Assembly: GCA_015501585.1 (NCBI GenBank)
Contig: JADNRY010000010.1
Span: 434,001-498,000, forward strand
Direction of reading: 5' to 3'
DNA length: 64,000 nucleotides
DNA from: Rhodocollybia butyracea
Taxonomy: Eukaryota; Basidiomycota; Agaricomycetes; Agaricales; Omphalotaceae
The notes beneath the pieces were generated by a model. It was not told the DNA's origin. It saw only the letters and a list, made by a program, of their open reading frames with translations, and did no database searches. Both the position numbers and the translations under genes were made by a program. Positions 11,201 through 26,518 of the stretch are shown here, piece by piece. Numbering within the stretch: position 1 is the first letter of the stretch; the number at the start of each line of letters is the position of its first letter.

Positions 11201-12405
11201 GGACCGTTTTCTGAGTGAATCCTCTGAATCTTCCTCACGAACTCGTTTCCCTTCATCCTGTTTAGACTCAGGCTCACGTACGATGCTGGGAGTCATGGTC
11301 ATACGAACAGTATCCCGCTGCTCAAGAGGATCACGTCGATGGCCAGAGTTGGAAGAGGTGGGACTATCTGGGGGCTGAGCTAGTCTCTCGCGAGAGGTGG
11401 ATGAACGGAGCTGAGGTTCGGGTGAAAGGACCTGGGGAGGATGCTGCTGCTGCTGCTGCTGTGCAAGGGCAGCTAGTCGTTGATCCTGAATTTGTGCCGC
11501 CTGTCGAGCTTGTTGCGGCTGCTGCTGAGGTTGTTGAACAACAACATCCGGTGCCTTCTGCACTATCGGCCCCTGTTTGGCGCGCATTTCCTCAACAGCT
11601 GCTTCATCCCAACGCATACCGTCATCTGGTTCCATATTCATACCTTTCGGGCCTTGCCTTTCCTTTTCCTCTGCAATCCTCGCCTCTTCCTCTTCAGCAG
11701 CAAGAAGCGCATCTTCACCTTCGTACGACTCGACATCCCATTCCACGTCTTCACCTTCATCCTCGTCTTCTGAGTGCCATACAGCAGGAGGGTATTTATG
11801 TACGTGCAACGACGCCACGAGTTTGACGCTGCGGCTGCGAGGATTGCCATTATTTCCGAGACTAGCAATACTTCCCTGAAGCTCTACCTGAGTAGCTGAG
11901 GCAAGCTGTAGATGATTTAGTTTAGACCAAAGTAGCATAGCACTGTACTCACATCGACATTGCGATGTTTATTCAACCTCGCGAGACGTTCGAAAGGCGT
12001 TTCGATATTTTCAGCAGGAATATAGCCGACTTCTTGAGTTTTGAGCACGCGAACAAGCCACCAGTAGCTGTTGCTGTCGTCCATCAAGAACAAACTGTCA
12101 CCCTTGACGACGTTTGCCTGGCCTTCAACGGTAGCTGCAAAGCTATGCAGCGAGTATACGAGGTCAAAATCGATGGATTCATTAGGAATTGACAGCGACG
12201 AAGACCCGTCGTCGACTTCGTCAATGTAGTCTTCTCTGTCCTCGCCGTCAGAGTCATCCTCAAGGACTGAATGTTCTTCGTCATCAGTGCCTGTATAGTT
12301 GGCGGCCTCTGCATGCGCCTCTATTTCCATATCATCGTCAGGTTGAATTTGGCCTCGCAGGTCAAACGTGTCGTTGCGAATTCGACGAGGGTCAATGGTC
12401 TGCAT
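8203..12405 (-). CDS. TEA4: Tea4/Bud14-like SH3 cell-polarity protein
   Basis: A protein of about 1365 residues. An acidic N-terminus leads to an SH3 domain (DFDLVYSLHSFAATVEGQAN ... YWWLVRV ... GYIPAENIETP) and the strongly conserved tail FERLARLNKHRNVD that marks the Tea4/Bud14 family. In yeasts these proteins recruit PP1 phosphatase and control formins at growth sites; Tea4 rides microtubule ends. The middle is low-complexity (poly-Gln, Ser, Lys) with acidic runs. A second conserved block near the C-terminus (RYSYVLPDGMTYDISEIVEE) precedes a coiled Gln/Ala segment and a Pro/Thr-rich tail. Introns: about 11890-11938 after the SH3 exon, about 9558-9607, and about 8247-8303. The last exon encodes MLDDYLQRGAAGRS and stops at 8203. 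I did not pin down a PP1-binding RVxF motif. Confidence 0.85.
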
Positions 12406-12760
12406 GAGAGGTTTAAGCGCTCATCGTTATTGAACGCCGTAAGCTTAAGCGCTATAATAGGTTGGCGAAATCCCAGAATCACACTCTATCCGTTCCCTCA
12501 TCACCAAAGCTCCAGCTAACACCATTGGTGCCAGCTTTGAATGGTAGCTGTGGTCAGCTTGGTTTCTAATACAACCTAAGTGTTACTATTTGCTAATCCA
12601 TCGAAAGACCATTCTAAGCAGTTTCGGTTCGATACATCTGCTTCGTCATTGCGAATGTACGGAAGAAAAGAGGTCTAGTGGTAATGGTCCCTGGTCAACT
12701 TTATTTGGTATATAAAGAGACAAATCTATTTAGAATACAGTGGTATCACGAGGAGGACGG
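12406..12760. other. Intergenic: TEA4 promoter and old yellow enzyme 3' flank
   Basis: About 355 bp between two genes that run the same way on the minus strand. It holds the 3' flank of the oxidoreductase gene (right) and the upstream region of TEA4 (left). No motif was recognised. Confidence 0.3.
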
Positions 12761-14225
<1,465 letters not shown>

Positions 14226-14809
14226 TATTTTGCGAGAAAAGGTACGTGTTATGAGAGGCTGGTGATGGGCTTATCCAGAAAATAGGCTTTACTTTTATAC
14301 CAACTTGTAACTGAGGGTATTGTATTCGAAAGTATACTGACAAACACGTTAGTTATTCAGCGCAGGTAAACACTGTCATCATTTTGAACGCGTGGATGCC
14401 CGAAATGGAAGGATGTTACTTTGATGGCTGATGGTAAACAGTTCCAGAATTTCAAGTTTGCAGTAAGCCGAGCACTTGCCGAGCATTACTGTTCGATTTT
14501 GACAGATAAGTTTAGCTCATCCAATAGACCAATAGAAATTGGCAATAGCGCTTACGTGGGCTTGATTTGATGACATGACGCAATGGTGCTTATCCATCGA
14601 CATAAAACTAGCATGAATTGCTTGCTAATTGAAGTACTACATATATAGCCTAGAGTTTCGGGGAATTAGCGGCGAATTTCTCTGTAGTTAATTCTGGGTT
14701 AAAGTTCGTAGAATAAACTGGGTTTTGACCCAGAACATGTATTCTATTTCAATGCGTACCTAGTCATTTGATTGTCAGCTTTCCACAGAAGCAGTAGAAA
14801 CATATCTAC
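14226..14809. other. Intergenic: OYE promoter and NTMT 3' flank
   Basis: About 580 bp with no coding frame of note. The left part is upstream of the oxidoreductase gene; the right part is the 3' flank of the methyltransferase gene. A palindromic stretch, ACTGGGTTTTGACCCAG at about 14717-14733, could form a small hairpin. It does not look like a tRNA. Confidence 0.35.
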
Positions 14810-15750
14810 TCACATTTTAACAACATACAAACCATCTGGCAAACCCTCTTGCACCTGCTCTTTGATCAGTTCCAGATCTGCCTCTCTGAAAGCAGCCTTC
14901 CAAGCCATATCAGATCTATGAATGCTAGTTGAACGCCGTACAAAATAAGTGCAGATGATTTTGTTCACCTCGTGAAGCTTGAATCGGATTCATCAAAAAC
15001 CGTTCGCGGACCACCGTCTGTAGCATCTGAGCAGACGTTTTCTTTAACGATAATCAAACTTTTGCCATTATGGCCATTGGTACCCTGATCTCGAAGAGCG
15101 ACATAACTTTGCTGCAGGAAAGTTACCAGATCATCATCGTTCAGGTGCCCGAGGCACCACTGGCACCAGATGATGTCGAAGCCAGAGTCGATATCAGATA
15201 GTGCATTTTCAGATACAGGATAGTTTCCAACACGTTCGAGAAACGTTACAGAAGAAGACGGATCCCGACTGACAAGAGGATGGGCGGGATCAAATGCCTG
15301 CAGAGTTCCTTGTAAAAAAGTAACGCTTTTTGCCTTCTCAACAAGACCTGGCCAATGGATGGCATGCTTTCGAGCTCGGGCAGATGACTGTTGACTTTGT
15401 GTAGCGCTTTTGCGAGCCATTTGGAGCGCTTGTTGTATGAATGGAGCCACAGGCTCGAGAAGACATACATCGTCGACGAGATGAAGGAGAACGTCGGAAG
15501 TGACGCGTCCGACTCCTGCTCCGACGTCCAGGGCACGGAATGGGATAGATTTAGGTGGAGATTGAAGTAGTTTGAGCGATGACGGGACTATACAAAGTTC
15601 AGGATATAGATGGAGCAAAAAGAGACGCGATCCGAGAGCATCAACTCTTGGGAGGGAACCAGTTCCATATCCCCCGAGTACTCCGTCCAAGCTAGCAGGC
15701 TGAGAGGTCCAGTATCGAATTCCATCTTCAACTACTGGTGTCGCCGCCAT
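14810..15750 (-). CDS. TAE1: Alpha-N-terminal protein methyltransferase (NTMT1/Tae1 type)
   Basis: An AdoMet-dependent enzyme that methylates the exposed alpha-amino group of proteins beginning X-Pro-Lys after Met removal, including ribosomal proteins in yeast. The N-terminus has the family text IRYWTSQPASLDGVLGGYG, followed by the AdoMet loop ALDVGAGVGRVTSDVLL and the late motif DIIWCQWCLGHLNDDDLVTF, where the W-x2-GHL-D block shapes the peptide site. The main exon is about 14970-15750; an intron near 14912-14969 leads to a final exon SDMAWKAAFREADLELIKEQ ending VVKM at 14810. Length is about 296 residues, longer than yeast Tae1 (about 230) because of a Ser/Arg/Lys insert in the middle (ARKSATQSQQSSARARKHA). 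Its ATG lies only 70 bp from that of CSM3 on the other strand. Confidence 0.92.
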
Positions 15751-15820
15751 AGCCTGCTAGTGAAAGGATGGGGCAAAGAAAAATATGTGCACTTCTGATA
15801 AGCGCTGGAGTCGCGTGCAC
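15751..15820. promoter_or_regulatory. 70-bp divergent promoter between methyltransferase and CSM3
   Basis: The two start codons are separated by only 70 bp, so the two 5' UTRs and core promoters must be shared or overlapping. An upstream ATG at 15785 is in frame with the CSM3 start and would add 12 residues if used. Confidence 0.4.
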
Positions 15821-17206
15821 ATGGATATTTTCGACGACGACAACGAAGTAGAATTCGTTTCCCGCCCTTCAACTTCAGCCTCTACTGCATCCTCGAGCTC
15901 TGGAAACCCTCTCTTTCTTCCAGACGATGATGAAGACAACTTTGGTGACCACAACCAGGATAACCATCCTTCCGAACACCAGGATAATGTCGACGAAATC
16001 TTTGATAATGCACTTGGAGATGATCTAAATTTCGACTACGTGCCTCTGGCGCGAAACAGCGAGATTGATTACGACGAACTTGAACGCGAGGCGCAGAGAA
16101 AGGCGAAAATAAAGGTCCCTCGCCACGCGATTCTCAGCAGTTCTCCTCCTCCTGACCTTGGAAATGACGCGTCGAAAGGCAGGAAAGGAAAGGGAAAAGA
16201 TGACGGCGAAAAGGAAAAGCGGAAACCCATGAGATTGGATGAGGCCAGGCTGGTTGGGCTCACAGGTTTTCCACAGTTAATCGAAGACACGAAACATTTT
16301 CGGATTAAAGGAAAAGGACACGAGGTAACGATCTCTATCTAACGCCTGGAAGTAGATTCACGCGTCTTCTTAGGAAACAGATCTGAAACGGCTGTTGCAA
16401 ATATATCAGTACTGGACTCATCGAATGTACCCAAAATCACAATTCAAGGATACAGTGGCTCGCGTTGAAAAACTTTGTCACTCTAAGCTCATGCATGTGC
16501 GTGTATTGCCTTTTCTTGAAGCCTGGAATATTGACGGATATCTCTGCAGAATAAATTAAGCATGTGGCGCGACGAAGCCCATGGAAAGACACATCCCGAC
16601 ACTGATGAAGAAGTCGTGGAGAACGGCGACGAAGTAGTGGCCAACCCTGGCCAAGAGATAAGCGCTACGAAACGTGCATCATCTTCAGCACCTGTCTCTG
16701 ATGCAGCAGCCTATGCATCATCTTCCGCTTCTCCACCTGCACGGCCACCCTCCTCAGCACCCTCGAATACCGGAGACGAATTCGACGACCAGGACATGGA
16801 GGCTATATTCAAAGAGATGGAAATGGAGCAGGCAAATGAGGCTCATCGTGCAGCCACCGCGACAAACTCCAAAGTGAAAGTGACTAGCGACGAGGACTTC
16901 ATGGACGTCGATGATGATATTGAAGCTTGGTTAGCACTGGACGAAGGACTAAATAATCAGAGTACAACGACTTTAACAACTGCGTCAATGGGCTTATCCC
17001 CTGCTGCTGCGTCAACGTCAACTGATAAAGGTGCTGATCTTGCAGAGGTTGAGGATGAAGGGATGTGGGAGCTTAGTCGGGAAATGGAAACAGAAGCAAG
17101 TAAGCAGGTAGCTCCACATTCGATTGATGGTTCTGCAACTTCCAAGGAGGCGTCTGCACGGAGGGTATCAACTGCTGAGGAGGGGTTTGATGAGATGTAT
17201 TGTTAG
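15821..17206 (+). CDS. CSM3: Replication fork protection complex subunit Csm3/Swi3
   Basis: Partner of Tof1/Swi1 in the fork protection complex, which stabilises stalled forks and supports checkpoint signalling and cohesion. An acidic N-terminus (MDIFDDDNEVEFV) and a basic stretch lead to the conserved Swi3 domain: MRLDEARLVGLTGFPQLIED, then TDLKRLLQIYQYWTHRMYPK and DTVARVEKLCHSKLM, where the single-turn helices and YP-x-F element are family hallmarks. Exon 1 is 15821-16324, exon 2 about 16376-16498 and exon 3 about 16552-17206. The last two thirds is low-complexity Ser/Ala and acidic, ending EEGFDEMYC. A DDQDMEAIFKEMEMEQ block there may be an RPA-binding-type acidic helix (inference). Convergent with DBP2. 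Confidence 0.9.
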
Positions 17207-17435
17207 TAACTGGAATTAATAACAGTTCATTTTTTTCAGTTAACGAGGACAATCAGTAATAATGCGATTTGATAATAGGTATTAAGTAGGAGCCCTATCA
17301 GGATCCAAGACAAGGTAAAGCTACAACATCTCTAAGCGTTCATATAAATGAGTGCGAGTGATGCAAAAGAATAAAGCATCAACGAAAGTATCAGTAGGCG
17401 TAACAGCACGTCAAAATATTAATGGAAAACCCTGT

Positions 17436-20162
<2,727 letters not shown>

Positions 20163-20304
20163 GTCTATCGAAAAACGTAAAAGAGAGAAGATGAGGGTGC
20201 GAAAGAAAGAAAATTGCTGCACCGGAGTTTGCTTGAAGCCGTCAAATGGCGGCACGTGTTATAATCTTATCTTGAAGTTTTAACCCACTGCCAATGCCAT
20301 TTCG

Positions 20305-21089
20305 ATGCTTGCTCTCCAGTTTAGAGCAGTGCTGACGCAGATACCTTTAACTCCATCCCTTTCATGTAGACGTTTAATGTCTTCAAATGCTATCTTTCCT
20401 TTTCCAAATCATCCAAATCCTTCTCCTCTCGACATCTTCCATCTCTCCTATGGATGCACTCAGGATCAAGTGAAGGAAAGGTGTAAGTCTTGTTCATTCT
20501 GGGCAAGAAAATCAAAACGAATTCCTGCCAGACTATGACCTTGTTCGCCAGTATCACCCAGATTCGCCTTCTTGTCGACTAATGCCTCCTGCCGAGCGAC
20601 ATGCTCGTTTTCAAGCAATCAGAGCTGCTTACGATTCTCTCCGAATGGGAGACAAGATTGGTCTCAAGAATGCTCATATGTTCAACGAATATGCCGATGA
20701 AATTGCTAGAAGAAAGAACATATTCCATAAGCATCATCAATATCGGAATCGAGGGCCTAATGTCGCGAAGGGGTATGAACCACGGTATGAATGGGAGAGC
20801 AATGCAGATGATAGGTGGAAGGATCATTTACTAATAGGTTTTGGGCTTTTGGTACGCACCTTTTATCCGGTGTCTTTGTTCAGAGCTAAGCCTACCTATT
20901 CAGTCAATCATCCTTGGTATATTCCCTGGATTGGTTCTATTACCAAGACAAATGCGAAAGCGGCACAACGACGCGGTAAACAATCTTGCCCAAGCCAAGC
21001 TGGAAGCAAGTGAGTATGGTGAACAGAGGAGGGCAGGAATGAAGAACAGGCTGAAGGAATTGGGAACAAGCACAGATCGTAAGTCATAG
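20305..21089 (+). CDS. Mitochondrial J-domain (DnaJ) protein with C-terminal membrane segment
   Basis: J-proteins stimulate Hsp70 ATPase activity. The N-terminus (MLALQFRAVLTQIPLTPSLS, then CRRLMSSN) looks like a mitochondrial presequence; Met at 20377 is an alternative start. The J domain begins FPFPNHPNPSPLDIFHLSYG and carries the obligatory HPD in VRQYHPDSPS, restored by an intron 20483-20531, then helix III (ARFQAIRAAYDSLR). A second intron, 20852-20903, leads to a hydrophobic segment (IILGIFPGLVLLP) and a charged tail (AVNNLAQAKLEASEYGEQRR). Exons sum to 684 nt, 228 codons with stop, in frame. There is no Gly/Phe or zinc-finger region, so it is a class III (type C) J-protein, probably inner-membrane anchored. 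Orthology to a named yeast protein was not established. Confidence 0.8.
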
Positions 21090-21195
21090 CGATAGCCATG
21101 TATTGATATATTGTACAACAGACCAAAGAATAAAATTCAATGAAATAGATCCTACGAGCACGATAAATAAATCTTAAACGACCATATGAAGACAC

Positions 21196-23422
21196 CTAGT
21201 TGTCAGTGTCCCCCGGGGCCCAAAGGACACATCTCCCACTTGCGTTTCCAGTTGCAGCCCGTTCTACGATGGAAGGATGTGAGCATGTCACCGCTTGGAC
21301 AGCGCTAATCCTAGATGGTACAGCAAACAGTCGGTGTCATGTTTAATATGTACTGGGTCACACTCACTTCGAAGAATCAGATAATCTTGCGATGCGTTCT
21401 CCCTGGGGACAACTGTCAGTAACATGAAGGTCAAACAGTATAATATATTCATGAACCTTGCAAGAAATTATGTCCAGAGAGTGATTCATATTGCCGATCT
21501 ACATACAGTTCAACATAAGCACAATCGCGTCAAAAGTTGGAAACTCAAAGTACCGTGAAATGAGGGTAAACGTCGGGGTTTTGGGTCCACTGAGCTCGGA
21601 AGATTGTGAGCCATTTACCCTATTCATAACACTATGAGATATGACCGGGATGATTTAATTAGGACGTACCGTTTGACAATTATGCGAGATACGGCAGAAT
21701 GGTTTAGACGTTGGGAATGGTTTGACACTCTCGAAAATAGGAGAGTGAAAGTCCCATACTGAAAACATTTGTGTTAGTGTTTTGACTCGAAGATTATGCA
21801 CACATTAGCATACGCCTTATAGCATCGTCATAGCTTGTGCTAACAATGCTCCGACCTCGAGGATCCCAGTACGCAGAGCTAACAGACTTGTTGTGTCGCC
21901 ATTCGCCCCGAAGAAGACCAGAACCGTTCTTTGAATCACGATATTTCGTCACTACATCCGAAGCGAGTTCGCTAGTGGACTCCTCCAGAGACAAGTCCGT
22001 AACTATGGTCAGCAGCTTGCGAACATCCCAGATCCTTGTAGTAATCAAGTTAAATCGAGACAGGGAAAAGCTTGAACCCTGCACACCTTAACTCTTTACT
22101 GTTGCTCGCAGTCAGCAAAAAGTTTGGCCGAGTGGGATTAACGCTGACACAACCAATCTTCTGCTCTGACAACTGATACCATTTTCCTTTCGACTTGTCT
22201 TGGCGAAGGTCAAGATGGGTGACTCCGCCAGAAACGTCTGATATCCACATCTCGTTCCCACTAGGAACAACATCGATACTGCTGATCATCGTATCATCAT
22301 TAGAGAATATCTCGCGAGAGACTCCAGAAGTGAACGAGAGAGCGCGAACAGTGCAATCGTAAGCGCTGGTGTAGACCTGTTGGGCATCAGATATATGTAA
22401 ATACATGAAGGACTGACGCGCACCGTGTGCGAGTCAATAGGGTCTAGCTTAACGGACGATATACTCTGCAAGGAGGTTATTTAAGTACTCATATAAGCTA
22501 GATATGACAACGTACTGATTTGGATGTCGCAGGCCAATGAACCTGTAACCTCCAGTACTTTCCATTTTCTTGAGTATCTGAAGTGGATTTATCGTCGTCA
22601 ACCTCGTCTGGTGTTGCTCTAGCATCCCACATCCCTAGCTGCCCGTGCTTATCTGTATAAAAGCATCAGAAAGAAGGCTGTGATGTTCTTGTTGACAAAC
22701 CTCCAAAAAATATCAAATCCTTTGTAGGATCTGGATGGTACGCTGCTGAGTATATACGATTTTCAGTGACTTTGGCACGAGCTACAACTTTCATGTTCTG
22801 CAACTTCTGGCGTAGCTCCTCAACTTCAGCTTGGTCCTTCACGTCTTGTTCGAACACGAAGGCCTCGGTATCAGCTGGACGCCTAGACTGGGCGGTTTGA
22901 GAGAGTGTCTCAAGCTGTGTTGACAAGGAAGCGAATTGAGTGGCGTCTTCATCTGTAAGAGCGGCAAGATCCAAATCGTTATGTCGCGGTCGTTTATTGA
23001 GCCGTTCACGCTCCTGAGCTTCAATTCTCTCTTCAGCGAGACGTTCTTCTTCTTCCTCCTAGCAAAATCGCGTGAGATTTGAGTACAGATGAGAATGGTT
23101 TACAGCGTACTTCGCGCTTCCTCTTTCGCGAAGGACTCTCGTTTGGATCTACAACTGCGCCCCTGAGCCGTGCAGACTGCCTCCTTGGAGCCTCCGGTTC
23201 TTTCTTCGTTTTCTTTGCAGGCTGGACCGGTTTGGCTTTTGGCTTCGAAGGTGCTTCCTTGGCAGGAAACCCGAGAGTATCGACAGCCTGTTTCAATTCG
23301 AGTTGTTCAAACAGGGCGCGATTTCGGGCAATATTTGCCTCGCGTTCACGCTCGCTGCAGAAAATATTGAGCTTCCAGACAAAAGAGCGACAGAGACAGC
23401 ATCACTATGCGGATTTGGCCAT
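21196..23422 (-). CDS. CMR1: WD40 protein Cmr1 (WDR76-like, DNA damage-binding)
   Basis: Cmr1 binds UV-damaged DNA and chromatin and gathers with misfolded proteins in intranuclear sites under replication stress; WDR76 is the animal relative. The first exon encodes MAKSA and splices to YEREREANIARNRALFEQLE, a family N-terminal helix. Next come a basic segment (KKEPEAPRRQSARLRG) and FVFEQDVKDQAEVEELRQKL, followed by the propeller starting RIYSAAYHPDPTKDLIFFGD with WD repeats ending LGMWDAR, LRIWDVRK and a final HPSIVERAATGNASGRCVLW. The stop is at 21196-21198. Gene length and order match yeast Cmr1 (about 520 residues). Divergent from TRS23 with 121 bp between start codons, so a shared promoter is likely. 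Confidence 0.92.
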
Positions 23423-23543
23423 TTTTTGCGAATTGGAGTTGAGAGTACTACAGTGTACACGCAAAATGAGTCAATAACCTGTGTTGTCTCGTGATATGTC
23501 CGTGATCTCATAGTGCACTAACTACGTTTCAATTTCTACGGCC

Positions 23544-24107
23544 ATGGCAATCTTTGGACTCTGGGTACGCTCATATTTCATGTATGCAAACGAATAAATA
23601 ACCAAGATCAGGTCATAAACAAAGCTGGTGGACTCGTTTACCAAAGGACTTTTGCGGGCATGTCATACTGTATACCATATTATTTCTTATTCACAGTATT
23701 CGAACAGATGGCCTCGCACAACTCACATCGAACGAAAATCTCGTCCTCGCTGGAACGCTACACGGTATACATGCAATTACTGCACGACTCTCGCCTATAC
23801 CTGGCCAGAGCTCAGGCGCCCAAGTTATCGAAGGGGAAACATTCAAGCTGAATGTTCTTCTAACGCTAACGGGTGCGGTCATCTGTTATCATCTATCGTT
23901 TCGTGCTACCAACGCCTGCTCACGCTCCTAGGAACTAAATTCATTCTCTTAACCTCGCCCGCTGAACCTGCCTCTGCCATTGACGTACTCCTCCAGAAGA
24001 TCTACACTCTGTACTCGGAAAAGGTGATGCAGAATCCCTTCCATACGCCGGAAATGCCCATAAGGAGCGAGGCATTCGATACAAGTCTGGGGGCGTTGAT
24101 TAGTTAA
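23544..24107 (+). CDS. TRS23: TRAPP complex subunit Trs23 (TRAPPC4)
   Basis: A core subunit of TRAPP, the exchange factor for Ypt1/Rab1 in ER-Golgi and Golgi traffic. The longin-like start MAIFGLWVINKAGGLVYQR is split by an intron after MAIFGLW; the rest reads GLAQLTSNENLVLAGTLHGI, GAQVIEGETFKLNVLLTLT and GTKFILLTSPAEPASAIDVL, and ends YSEKVMQNPFHTPEMPIRSE plus a short tail. The product is about 145 residues, the short form without the PDZ-like insert found in human TRAPPC4. The second intron needs a GC donor (GCATGT at about 23658): no nearby GT keeps the frame. The last intron ends CTCCTAG near 23932. Family assignment is strong because the C-terminal NPF-x3-EMPI block is diagnostic. Confidence 0.93.
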
Positions 24108-24398
24108 ACTTAAAGAGCATCAGAGAAGAGAATTGAGCCCACGTAGGTGGGTTGTAAGCGGAACAGCGCATTATCTAGAACGATTCAAGTCTGTGAGTAT
24201 TGATTTCGTTCAGCATCTCTTTCGCATGAGTTCTGATTTGGTCTAAGATGAAGAAAACCTATATAAGATCGCATTGATACAAATTCAAAAGCTACAGTAA
24301 GTAACAGCAGAAGACCGGGGGTAGTAAGGAAAACGAAAGAAAATACTATATCATATAAGATCAAGAAAAAATCCGAAATAGCAAATCGATGATCACGG
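24108..24398. other. Convergent 3' flanks, nothing recognised
   Basis: About 290 bp between the 3' ends of TRS23 (+) and the unknown minus-strand gene. A-rich sequence here suits polyadenylation for both. No gene was seen. Confidence 0.3.
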
Positions 24399-26227
24399 TC
24401 ATGTCACCTCTAGTACACTTGTCTCCAGGACGCGGAACATTGTTGGGTCTTTCGAGTCTTCCGACCAGGCAACCACTTCTCGCCAATTTACAGCGTTAGC
24501 CTCCTTCTCTCCCGCACCAGCAAATATCCCAACTTCGTCATCATTCAGACCTCGGAAGATAAGAAATAATCGAGTGAATACACATGGGTCAGATGTGACA
24601 GTAATGTCCACAGCAGCGGCTATCTTGCTCGGGCTCATGAACCGATAAGCTATATTCTTGTGAGCGGCGAATGCGGCAATGTTGTTACTGAGAAAACATG
24701 AGACAGTAGTCACATAACGAAGGGCACTACCCACTTGATGAAGTTGGTTCTAGCGTATAGTGACATACCCAACTGGTCAAGTACATTGATCAAGTGGGGG
24801 ATGAAATCTCGGAATGACATTGCATATCCATTCCGCGGGCCAATCACGTCTTCAGGTTCGAGCATACCAGCATCAGGTCTGTGAAAAACAACAACATGGG
24901 TAAAAGAGAGGAGAGCCATTTCAAGATGAACTTACATGGCTTCATAATAAAGAGCAGTGGAGACGACTTCACTGTCAAAGTGTTCCAGTGCGCCTCCAGG
25001 ATGAACCCGGAGGAAGTACTTGACCTTGTTATCACCCAAGCTCTCCGCAGGAGGCCAAGTTGTCCCAAGCTTCCAGTATGGTGAGAACATTAAGGTTACG
25101 TCGCAATAGGTAAGTTCAGGGGCCAAGATACTCAGATTGCATCTTGCTGTCGTTGGTTTGGCGGCAACGGCGAGCTTGGTCATGACTCGAGAGTCGAACA
25201 AGAAATCAGGAGAGTAGTCTTGTTGATTCGTTAGCCGGGTACCACTGAATTCCATTCGATGGTCATCGCCGTTGTGTACAATGTCAAGCTTTCCCCAAAA
25301 CATGCCATCAACAGTAGTACCGTCTTCCATTCGTGCCATATCGAGTTCATCGGATGTAACAGTGGTGTCGAGTGCTACGTGCTGACCTGGTATAAGTTCT
25401 AAGTTAAACGTGGCAGGCATTTCCAGAACGGGTGGTGGTCTAAAGGAGATTAGAAATCGTGTAGAAAATGGTAGGTTGGGTAACATACGGAGGCGGTCTA
25501 AAAAGGGAACGTCAATCCTAAGCAACATTATCAGTGCAAAGAGTGATACTCACGGAGGTTCGTCTGGTGGGGGAGGAGCATCGCTGACGATCTCAACACG
25601 GAGACCTTGGGCACCCATGGCCGCTATTTGGAACGAGTCCTCGCTGGTGAGCTAGAGGAATATCAGTTCCGATCCATCCATGGATAAAGCGCTCAACTCA
25701 CGTATATGTATGGCCCTGCTACCAATCGCTTTCGCAAACGTCATCAATATCGCCCGACATGCGGGATAGCAAATATACACACTGCAGCATGAATGGAAGC
25801 ATATTCAACGGGAACCCGTAGACCGAAGACAGCATCTGGAGGCGGCCGGGCCCAATCCCTTGCTGCCTGTTCGAGCTCCTGGGTACTATGTGAGTTTATG
25901 AGCATGTCCAGTAGAGCTTGCTCACAATAAAGCTATTTGGGAGCTAAGAAGTACAACTGTTAGGCTAACCTCAAGCGAAAAAGAAGACAACAGACGCACT
26001 GTCCGTATAGTTTCCATCTCACCAAACGCAAGGGTTAGTAAACGTGTCCTTGTGAGAGCCATATGAGCTTGTTTTTCGCGCGAATCGGGCTCCTTGTTTT
26101 TTGGTTTGAACTTGTTCCAAAAGGAAGAAGAAGGAAGACCGGCGTTGGATCCTCTGGAGTGAAATGCGAGCATTTTTAGGTGCAAGTTTAGATTTCGCAA
26201 CGAGGCTTACGTTGGGGACATAAGCAT
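24399..26227 (-). CDS. Conserved fungal protein of unknown function
   Basis: I do not recognise a named family. By joining exons across short introns a protein of about 520 residues results: a start MLMSPTGSNAGLPSSSFWNK, a basic helical segment (ALTRTRLLTLAFGEMETIR), LRVPVEYASIHAA then RLVAGPYIYLTSEDSFQIAA, a Pro-rich linker, a central beta-rich domain (MPATFNLELIPGQHVALDTT; VDGMFWGKLDIVHNGDDHRM), and a conserved-looking end with SFRDFIPHLINVLDQLG, HKNIAYRFMSPSKIAAA and FAGAGEKEANAVNWREVVAW. No signal peptide or membrane segment is evident. Splice choices around 25735-25800 and 25860-25990 are the least certain; an intron there uses donor GTGTGT and acceptor GCGAAAG. The dense motif text and intact frame argue for a real, constrained gene. 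Divergent from the SAP gene. Confidence 0.7.
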
Positions 26228-26518
26228 GTTTGGTTCAAACTGTTGATGGTTAAAAGACGTCCAAGGCTGTTAGGGAGCAAGGTTCATATTCCTTGAAAAG
26301 TCCAATTGATGGCTGCAGGAGTACACGAGGCAAGGCGCTATCGGAAACAATCGAATGAAAAGATTTAAACTGATAACGCTTACAAGTGTCAGAAAAAGTA
26401 CTTTCTGAATGATACCTGGTGCTCACAGACCTAGTTGAGAAGGAGCTGATAGTCAAGTTCAAAAAGCATCCGTGCGAAGTAGTAAATTAACGGCAGCTCG
26501 GGACGGGCTTTCATAACT
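26228..26518. promoter_or_regulatory. Divergent promoter region between the unknown gene and the SAP gene
   Basis: 290 bp between start codons of two divergent genes. No TATA box or known operator was recognised, and the sequence has no coding frame of its own. Confidence 0.3.

Noticed and set aside
14640..14760. Hairpin-rich stretch considered as a tRNA
   Set aside because: No acceptor stem or T-loop consensus (GGTTCGA-type) could be placed.
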